Position numbers and translations under genes: made by a program
Assembly (NCBI GenBank): GCA_029717555.1
Contig: JAMDHS010000013.1
Location: 124,001 to 188,000, forward strand
DNA length: 64,000 nt
Origin: Peribolospora baueri
Lineage: Eukaryota > Basidiomycota > Peribolosporomycetes > Peribolosporales > Peribolosporaceae
Reading direction: 5' to 3'
The notes under the pieces: model-generated
Told to the model about the DNA's origin: nothing
What the model saw: the letters and a program-made list of their open reading frames with translations, nothing else
The model's database searches: none
Part shown: positions 56,887 to 64,000 of the stretch, piece after piece
Numbering within the stretch: the stretch's first letter is position 1
Layout: each line of letters opens with the position of its first letter

Positions 56887-58165
56887 ATGGTCCGGTGGTC
56901 CACGACGGACCACTTGTATCTCTCAACTCGGCCGCCCCCCGTTAGCGTTCCAACTTGCCAACGTGCGCTCCCGCTGGCGATCATTGTCTTGAATCAGCCG
57001 ATTTATGACCGAAGCGTTTTTGAGCGGTTGTGGAGCAGAGGTAAGTCGGGACTGTCTGCCGTCCCTCAAAAGATAGACTGTTAAGTTCCTCTTTCTTCCT
57101 GCGATCGCATTGCAGCATCGGTACGATACTGTGCCGACGGAGGCGCGAACCGGGTGTACGACGAGTTTTTTGGACCGCAGGGACGACTTCCTGGCGGGGA
57201 GGTGGCCGGTGGAAAAGACTTGTGAGCGGCGTCAAATATTCAATGCGTACCTAGGTCGTTGCTCGAAGGGATGGGTGGCTCTGACGGACCCCTTCGTTTC
57301 TGCTTGTCAAGTAGCCCTTTCCCTCATCTGATAGAAGGCGATCTAGACTCTCTGCGCGACGATGTTCGCCAGTTTTTTGAAGCTAGAGTAAGCTCTTCAG
57401 CTTTTCCATCCCTACGTTTCGCTTCCCTTTCTGACCCCTTTGTTTGCATGCAGGGCGTCCGTGTCATACGAACGCCGTCTCAATACGCGACCGACCTCAT
57501 GAAATGCATAGCCCGTCTGGATGAGCACGAGGCTTTGCTCTCCGAGACTTCAGCAACTTCTACCTCCGACCCAGATGCCGGCTCGGTCCAGCAGCACACA
57601 CTCGCCATACATGGAGGCCTGTCCGGTCGACTGGACCAGACGATGCACACTTTGCATGTCCTGCTTGGAGAGAAGCTGCGCAAGGGAAGGACGAGGACGT
57701 TTGTTGTGGGCGACGGCTGCGTCGCGTGGGTTCTAGACGAGGTGAGTCGGGCCCCAGTCTATCGCGTCACGCTCCGAGCTGACTAACGTCGCCTGGAGCG
57801 CTGTCTTCTAATGTCTATTCATTCGCCTCGGCAGGGTGAACATACCTTGGAGATAGACAGAACTCTTCTCGGGCCCACTTGTGGGCTGTTGCCGGTCGGC
57901 TTCGGAGAGGCCGTCATGTCGACCACTGGCCTGGAATGGAACTTGGGTGAGACTGTGTCTTGCTTCATCGACATGTTAATCTGCTCTATTTATTCTAAAA
58001 AGTCGCCGTTCGTTCCATTCCGTGTGCCTGCGCCATGGAGCAGACAACCAACCTTCCGCCCTAGCGGGCGACCTCTTCTCCACCTCCAACCACGTCGTCG
58101 ACGACATTGTCACCATCAAAACTGACAAGCCGATAGTGTGGACCGTCGAGCTAAGGAGCGCATGA
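56887..58165 (+). CDS. THI80: Thiamine pyrophosphokinase
   Basis: It makes thiamine diphosphate from thiamine and ATP in the cytosol. Six exons. The N-terminus (MVRWSTTDHLYLSTR) precedes the core LPLAIIVLNQPIYDRSVFER. Motifs in order: YCADGGANRVYDEFFGPQGR, LIEGDLDSLRDDVRQFFEAR, VRVIRTPSQYATDLMKCIAR (the D-T/S-x-x-T-D-L-type catalytic stretch), LAIHGGLSGRLDQTMHTLHV, FVVGDGCVAWVLDEGEH, PTCGLLPVGFGEAVMSTTGL, EWNLDNQP and, in the C-terminal sandwich domain, FSTSNHVVDDIVTIKTDKPI, ending TVELRSA at 58165. All substrate-binding segments are present. It is divergent from PEX11 and about 8 kb from THI20, another thiamine gene. Confidence 0.95.
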
Positions 58166-58405
58166 TGTGACGGGGACTAGCGACGATAGATAGCCACTGG
58201 TTTGCGCTCCTGAGGATATTCTCGTAAACGAACAATCCAAACTCATCCGCTTCTTTAGAAATGGGCAGTCCGGAAAGGGCGTATTGCACTCGTATATCCG
58301 TAGACCCTAGCTATGTGAACATTATTATGATCATTCGCCCTCACCCCATCGTTCTCCCTCTCCCGACGCTTAGTCCGAAGACCCAAACGAACTCCAAGTC
58401 CTCCA

Positions 58406-59095
58406 TCACTCGCCACCCGGATTTTTATTCTTCGAATAAGGGTCGTACCTCGGGTTCCTCTTCTGCTCTTCAAAGTTCCACTCCGGCGGCATCGTCCCTC
58501 CCTGCGACCACTTCTCCCCTTCGGGAGGCTGTTCGCCCGCTTTCGGGTGCGCAGGGCTGGTAGACGTAGACGAGCCGGGCGCTTGACTCGTCGGGACGGT
58601 GTTGGAGGGCACGCCGGGAATGTGGCGCGGATGGGCCGATGTGAGGGGCGTGTCTACCGAGGTGAAGCTGAGAGGCGCGTCGGCGCCCGTTGGGTCTTAG
58701 TCCGCGGCGCATAACCCGATGTATGGAATCGAGGACGATCTCATGGCCGTGCTCACTCACCCAGGATGTTTCTTGTCCCCTTGCGTAGCACTCGTCCTAC
58801 TCTCGTGAGTTGGCTGCTTCGTCCTATCGTCCACCCGAACCCCGACGCTGCTACTGAAACTCCTGGCGCCGTCGCCGTTAGTGTTCAAGCCGAGCTTCTT
58901 CTTGGCAACCTCCGTCCAGCTGCGGGCGAGAGCGTCGAGCGTAGAGCGCTGTTTGTCGTGCACCGCGTGCCTCGCTCGGTTCACGTCCCCCGTTTCCGAC
59001 GTCCGCAGCGTCGAGCTGAGGGTACGAGAGGTAACGTAGATAGAGCGCGTTGTGGGCAGGCGAACTGCGTGGAGAACAGGGCGGAGGAAGTGCAT
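58406..59095 (-). CDS. Unrecognised protein, probable mitochondrial presequence
   Basis: Two exons. Exon 1 (59095 to about 58757) reads MHFLRPVLHAVRLPTTRSIY then VTSRTLSSTLRTSETGD: rich in Arg, Ser and Thr, without acids at the start, like a mitochondrial targeting signal. It continues with HDKQRSTLDALARSWTEVAK and KKLGLNTNGDGARSFSSSVG. After an intron (gtgagt to cctctcag) exon 2 gives FTSVDTPLTSAHPRHIPGVP, a Ser/Thr/Pro stretch and a distinctive tail, TMPPEWNFEEQKRNPRYDPY then SKNKNPGGE, ending 58406. About 200 residues, soluble, mostly low complexity. The alternative acceptor ctaag at 58698 would change the frame and lose the ordered tail. I recognise no family. It is divergent from OPI3. 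Confidence 0.65.
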
Positions 59096-59450
59096 GGTGG
59101 TCTGTGGAGAGAAAAGCGTGATAGCTTACGTCGGACTGAAGGTGATGTACGAGCAAGAGGAGATGGGTCAGCGTCAGCATCGCCGACGTTTCCCTCCTCG
59201 TCCGCGCCACCAGCGCTCCTTCCCTCGTCCACGCCATTCATCCATCTCATCTCTGGCCACAAGATCTCATCTGAGGTCAGCGTTCCAGTGCGAACGTCAT
59301 CGTCGTCGATCGCGATGATCGACGGCTGCGGCAAGTCGTAGCGTCGGAGCAAAGCGGTTTGCACGTTCAAGCACGACCGTCCAATCTCGGTCACACCAGC
59401 CCTCGTCAGTTCAGCTCCACCAGTCCCAAGTGGAGATAGCACCAGTGTCG
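59096..59450. promoter_or_regulatory. Divergent promoter, unrecognised mitochondrial gene / OPI3
   Basis: 355 bp between outward start codons. Plus- and minus-strand frames are open in places but without motifs. Confidence 0.45.
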
Positions 59451-60576
59451 ATGGTAGCCCAGAACGTAAACCCCTACTTCCTCCCCGGGGTCATTGACCT
59501 CACCCAGCCCTCGCTGTGGCTAGCCGTCGGGAGCATCTTGTTCAATCCTATATTCTGGAACGTCGCTGCTAGGCGTGAGTCCGGAGCTCCCTTTTCGAAA
59601 TTGGGAGCGGCCGGGGAGACGCCACTACTGGGTTGACCGGTATTCCACGGCCCGGCCAAATGCCAATCCAGCCCTACTCCATCCGCCTCTGACCATTGCG
59701 CGCAATCTCATCCCGCTCTCTCTGTTCGGTTTCGATTGTTGCAGAGGAATACCACAATAAGGTCCTTACCAAGCTCGCCGGTGGGAACCCTCGCCTGGGA
59801 TGCTACGGCCTGGCGGCTACGATTTTCGCGCTGGGGATATTCAGGGACCATTTGTGAGTGTTATGCGCGAATTTCCGGAGGGATGGGTGATGACCTGCAA
59901 TAAAGGGGGAAAAAGGGACATGAATGCGCACCGATCCTTTCCACTTCTCCCCAGGTACAATGATGCTCTCACCTACCAGCCCGCACACCCTCTCCTCACC
60001 GCACCTCTGGTAAAAGGTCTTTCCCTCGCTTTCCTGGCGATCGGAAACACCTTTGTTATAAGCTCGATGTGGGCCTTGGGCGTTACAGGCACCTATCTAG
60101 GTGACTACTTCGGCATTCTCATGGACCACCGTGTCACAGGGTTTCCGTTTAACGTCCTTGATGATCCGATGTATGTCGGGAGCACCCTCAACTTCGCTGG
60201 TGTCGCTTTGTGGTGAGTGCATGGAAAGGGATAGGTCGGCAGGCTTACACGCCATCATGCTGATCACCGAACCCTCGCCCTCTCTCCCTTCCCTGCATCG
60301 ACACAGGTTCGGAAAGCCGGCCGGCCTAATCCTCACTGTGCTCGTCTACACGGTCTATCGAATCGCGCTCTTGTATGAGGGGTGAGTAGGGCTCTCATCC
60401 TTGTTGTTCTTAGGCCTCGCCGGGTAACATGGTACGGAAAGCACTGACGTTTTGGGGGGCTCGATCTCGCTATTCGGTCCCATGTTGACAGCCCCTTCAC
60501 GGACACGATCTACTCCAACAAGAACAAGGCGGACGCTGCCGCATCTACTGGTAAGGCCGCCAAGAAGGACCTCTAG
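59451..60576 (+). CDS. OPI3: Phosphatidyl-N-methylethanolamine N-methyltransferase
   Basis: It carries out the last two SAM-dependent methylations from phosphatidylethanolamine to phosphatidylcholine in the ER membrane. Five exons (59451-59574, 59745-59853, 59955-60212, 60307-60381, 60492-60576) give 216 residues, the usual size. The order matches the PEMT family: LWLAVGSILFNPIFWNVAAR, QEYHNKVLTKLAGGNPRLGC, YGLAATIFALGIFRDHLYND, NTFVISSMWALGVTGTYLGD, YFGILMDHRVTGFPFNVLDD, PMYVGSTLNFAGVALWFGKP, AGLILTVLVYTVYRIALLYE and GPFTDTIYSNK, with four membrane segments and a Lys-rich end (GKAAKKDL). With the phosphotransferase at 40978 both phosphatidylcholine routes are represented in this window. Confidence 0.96.
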
Positions 60577-60712
60577 ACTTTGACGTCGTCGTCGTGAAGA
60601 TCACAACCAATGTGACGCACTAGAATATCTCGATAGCGAACACACATTCGGAACGGCGGGACGAGAAGCCGATGATGGCGAGTGCGTCTAGTGAACATTT
60701 CTTCATGCGTCA

Positions 60713-63700
60713 TTATACCGGATGATCGTCTCGTGAAGTATGTGCAACAACCCCATTGAGCCGAGTGCGACTCGCCCTCCTCGGCGCTCGTTGGTGGTGG
60801 TGATGATGGCGACGATGTCTGGCCTCGGGGGATAGACGCGCCACGTCGTCTGGCTCTTCCCCTTCGAGCGTACGATCCTCCACCACGTTCTGTAAGTCGG
60901 TCAAGCGTTTGTCGTGGACGATCCAGGAAAAGCAGAAGCAGGGAAGGAGCATGAGTGTCGCCACTAAGCAGAGTGTGCGCATGCTGAGAGCGTGCGTGCG
61001 TGCAGGAGGGAAGAGGGACGCGGGACAGGAAACAAAGGAACAAATGGCAAGGTTCAGCATCGGCTCCGACGGCGGATGGGGCCGGCGACAAGCGACTCAC
61101 ACGTCCACCCATGCTTGAGAGATGTCGTCCCGAATGGCCGAGCCTATGGGGTACTTGCTCACACCTTGAAGACCGCCATAGATCGACTGGCGCTCTTCTG
61201 GGGTCAGATAAGGCTGCGAGCGTAGATGGAAGATGAGAACGGAAGCGGAAATGGGATGAGTTTCCGCTCCTTCAAAGACCGATACCCTGCAACTGAGCAG
61301 GCAAAAAAAATAAAAACCCAACCACTCCCTACGTGGAAACGCACTAAATAGTGTTCCAATTTCCTCGGCAGCAACTGGGTATACAGCGCCCCGGCAACGG
61401 CGCTACCGATCGCGCCGCCGATCTCGGTGAGGAGAAGGATGAGCGCGGTGACGACGGCCACATCGCCGTGTCGGACGCACACCTGCGCAGCGACTTGGAT
61501 GGTGATGCCGACCATGCCGCCTCCGACGCCTTGCAAAACTTGGCAGAGCACCAGGCTGAACGTCGAGTCCGAAGGCGCGCGGAATCGGATCACTGCAGCC
61601 GGCGGGGTGGGCGGAAGCGACCGTCCAAAGTCAGCACCGAGCCTGCGACACGGGTCTCGAAATCCGCCATCCCTCGTCGCAGTTGGGGGAATCACACTCA
61701 CTCAGAGCCACGCCGAGCATCCTCACAACCGTGCCGAAAACAATAAAATATTTGTAGTGTCGCGTCCAAGCCATCAGACCGCCGACGAGAATACCTGCGA
61801 CGGTCATCGTGATGTTCTGCGTCGAGCTGGGAAGAGTAACGAAAGCGGAGGAAGATCCGATCAGCCTCGGTGTGGAGCGACGGGGAGCGAGAAGGAGATA
61901 GCGCTCTGAACAAGGAGTACAAATCGGGCACTCACGCAAAATAGCCAGAGACGGTGGTATTCCACCCTCTAGAGATCTGCACAAAGCTGGATAGGTAGTT
62001 CCACGAGAGATAGAAAGATGCAAAGTCGAAGCAGCCGATCATGCAAGCGCTCATGACGCTCCGGTTTTTGAAGTAATGGTACGGCAGTAGGGGTCGTGTG
62101 GCGTGGACCTCCCAGAACCCGAATGAAAGCAGGGAAAGCGCGCCGCCTGCTATCATCAGGACGATGTGCGCTGCCGTGGTAGAGAAGACCAGGAAGGGGG
62201 GGAGGAAGGCATGTGAGCATCTATTCGATGGTGGCGATGGCCGAAGACGTCTCGGATGACCAGAACGAATGCAAGGAGAGTTACTCACGCGACCGCCACT
62301 TGTCCGGCGCTCCGCCCGCCAAAGTGAGCGCGAGCAGCAAAAGCAGCCATCCAATGGAGAGCAAAAAGAGGCCGACGAGATCGAGCTCGACGCCGAGTCG
62401 GTGAACGACCTCTTTCGCACCCCTGCTCTCCAGGGGCGAGTGGGTTGGGACAAGGTTGGCTCGTCGTGCCCTTCGCTCGCCTATCGCTAAGGTCGCGATA
62501 AGTGGGGCTGAGGCGATTGGGACAAGGATGCAGAACCTGCACAGTCCGAGGCGGGTCGTCACAACACGAGTCACCGCGGAATCAGCTTCAAGGATGGGGT
62601 GGGTCAGGAGCTCGCTCGGTCACTCACATCCCGTACCCCCATCGCCAACCTTTTCCCTCCGTGACACTTCCGGCGACCTTGCTCGCGATGCCAAAGTTGA
62701 TGATGTACGGCAAGTCCACGAGGCCGATGACGAGCCCTCTCCACTTGGCCGTGGTCGTGTCGGCGATGATGACCTGCTGCAAGACTTGCACACCCGTAGA
62801 ACCGATGGCATACAGCACGATGCCTCCACTGAGCTGTTGCAGATTGGAGGAGACGGCGACGAGAAAATAGCCCAAGACGTAGAAGAAGACGGAGAGAAGG
62901 TATGCTTCCGCACGGCCGAACACGTCTGACAGCTTTGCGATGGGAGGTTTGGCGACTGCGATGATCATCTGTACGAGCGGATGTTAGAGGGGCAAGAAGC
63001 AGAAAGAAGAGGACGGGTCAGATTCGGTGCGATCAGTTTCACGGAGCGTCAATCGGCGCACAGAAGCGACCTGACTCTCACGGTGCCGCTCTCCTCCCGA
63101 CAAGACGACTTGCTCACCTGTTGAACGATCTGAACAGCACTGAAGAGTGGAAGCTTGCCAAACTCGCTCGTCGCTTCGTTAAGGTAAAGGTACGCTGTCT
63201 GGCCGTCCAGAGAGGTCACGTAGGCTACAAGACCGACGCTGGAGAGAGGGAAGAGGACGAAGGAAGGATAGAGAAATGGAGACGGAGTTGAGAGCTGCTG
63301 GTCGACGACGCCCCAGCCGCATTTATGCGCCAAACTAATGAAATGTCCTCTTCTCCTTTCCTCTCCATTCCACCTCCGCCCCGGCGTACGCCGCCGTTCG
63401 ACCTCGAAACGAGACTCACCCGAGATAGAGCGCCCCCCACATCTTGGTCCTACTCCCCCACACGCTCTGTGCCGCCTCGACGGCCAGCACTCCCTCCTGC
63501 TCTTCCTCCGATCCAGCTTCAGGAGGCAGAGCCACGTCTCTGGCCCAGCCCCTAGGCGTCGTTAGCGGGGGAGGAGACACGCTCGGTCGACGGCGACGAT
63601 TGCGACGGCGGCCAACGCGAAGGGAGGGGCCCGGTGCAAACTTGTCCAAGTCTTCTTCATGCGCATCCACCTCATCGCCTTCCACACCGGCGGCGTCCGC

Positions 63701-64000
63701 TATCCCATCCTCCATGTTCACGCCCACGTCCGTATCTACGTCCCCGTCGCAGTCTACCACCTGATCGTAGGCGTACGCTCTCCAACGTCCCGAACCCCTC
63801 CATCGCTTCTCCTTCCTCCTCCTCCTCTCCGTCGCGTTCGACGGGGCGCGAGACGGGGACCTCGCGGGCGACGGCCATCCATCGTCGTCTCCCTCTTCCT
63901 CTCCTAAGAGATGCGTGGTAGAGGAGGAAGGCCCCATCTCCGGCTCCGTGCCAGACCGCGAGGGCGGAGGCGAGCTACCCGTGGCCCCGTAGTCGGGAAC
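60713..64000 (-). CDS. Siderophore-iron transporter (SIT family, MFS), 5' end may lie outside window
   Basis: A plasma-membrane MFS carrier that takes up ferric siderophores. An acidic, Arg/Ser-rich N-terminal region of more than 170 residues precedes the core: VGLVAYVTSLDGQTAYLYLN, FGKLPLFSAVQIVQQMIIAV, AKPPIAKLSDVFGRAEAYLL (the TM2-3 loop signature), GSTGVQVLQQVIIADTTTAK, WRGLVIGLVDLPYIINFGIA, then HATRPLLPYHYFKNRSVMSA, FYLSWNYLSSFVQISRGWNT, LCQVLQGVGGGMVGITIQVA, LLLTEIGGAIGSAVAGALYT and a last helix before HDKRLTDLQNVVED. This is a 14-TM SIT arrangement. The C-terminal tail carries a run of five histidines (RHRRHHHHHQ). The first ATG in frame is at 63937, but the frame is open to the edge (reading VPDYGATGSSPPPSRSG), so the true start may be outside. 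Confidence 0.92.

Noticed and set aside
1-64000. Transposons, virus-like elements, CRISPR arrays, secondary-metabolite cluster
   Set aside because: No transposase, reverse transcriptase, integrase, capsid, long terminal repeats, spacer arrays, NRPS or PKS domains were recognised; the siderophore transporter has no biosynthetic partner in the window.

Overview
The window looks like nuclear DNA of an intron-rich basidiomycete fungus, most likely a yeast of the Pucciniomycotina (Microbotryomycetes-like) type. The sequence shows GC-rich genes split by many short GT..AG introns (mostly about 45-140 nt, typical donor gtgagt), short divergent promoters of about 270-550 bp, fungal-specific proteins (trifunctional tRNA ligase Trl1, bifunctional Thi20) and telomere-type TTAGGG motifs in two promoters. 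The lineage is an inference from gene architecture. There are 22 recognisable genes, one unrecognised but convincing gene and one gene relic. I see no transposon, virus-like element, CRISPR array, rRNA or tRNA.

Layout. (1) 1-6.7 kb is the only accessory-looking block: the 3' part of an anhydro-N-acetylmuramate kinase (AnmK) gene, a C-terminal stub of a FAD monooxygenase, and an MFS transporter gene with several lesions. (2) 6.7-18.1 kb: tRNA ligase TRL1, ribosomal protein RPS14, an amino-acid permease, the INO80 subunit IES6 and the copper chaperone ATX1. (3) 18.9-35.6 kb: the TORC2 subunit SIN1/AVO1, the FANCM-type helicase MPH1, DNA polymerase epsilon POL2 (about 7.6 kb) and the v-SNARE SNC1. 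(4) 36.9-60.6 kb: a run of mitochondrial, lipid and cofactor genes: a CCP-type haem peroxidase, COQ4, a choline/ethanolamine phosphotransferase, prephenate dehydrogenase TYR1, THI20, two acyl-CoA dehydrogenases head to head, PEX11, thiamine pyrophosphokinase THI80, an unrecognised probably mitochondrial protein and the phospholipid methyltransferase OPI3. (5) 60.7-64 kb: a siderophore-iron MFS transporter that probably runs off the window.

How genes may work together. The two acyl-CoA dehydrogenases share a 306-bp promoter and lie next to PEX11, so fatty-acid and branched-chain acyl oxidation genes are adjacent. THI20 and THI80 supply successive parts of thiamine diphosphate synthesis. The EPT1/CPT1-type enzyme and OPI3 serve the two routes to phosphatidylcholine. 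POL2 and MPH1 are tandem replication and fork-repair genes.

I found no strong evidence for an undescribed biological system. The most informative observations are the decaying monooxygenase/MFS block beside a peptidoglycan-recycling kinase, the extreme 5' intron bias of POL2, telomere-repeat motifs in the RPS14 and POL2/SNC1 promoters, and the acyl-CoA dehydrogenase pair. Exon joins were made by eye from splice signals, reading frame and remembered family sequence. Spans are firm for most genes; internal joins of MPH1 and the phosphotransferase are less certain.
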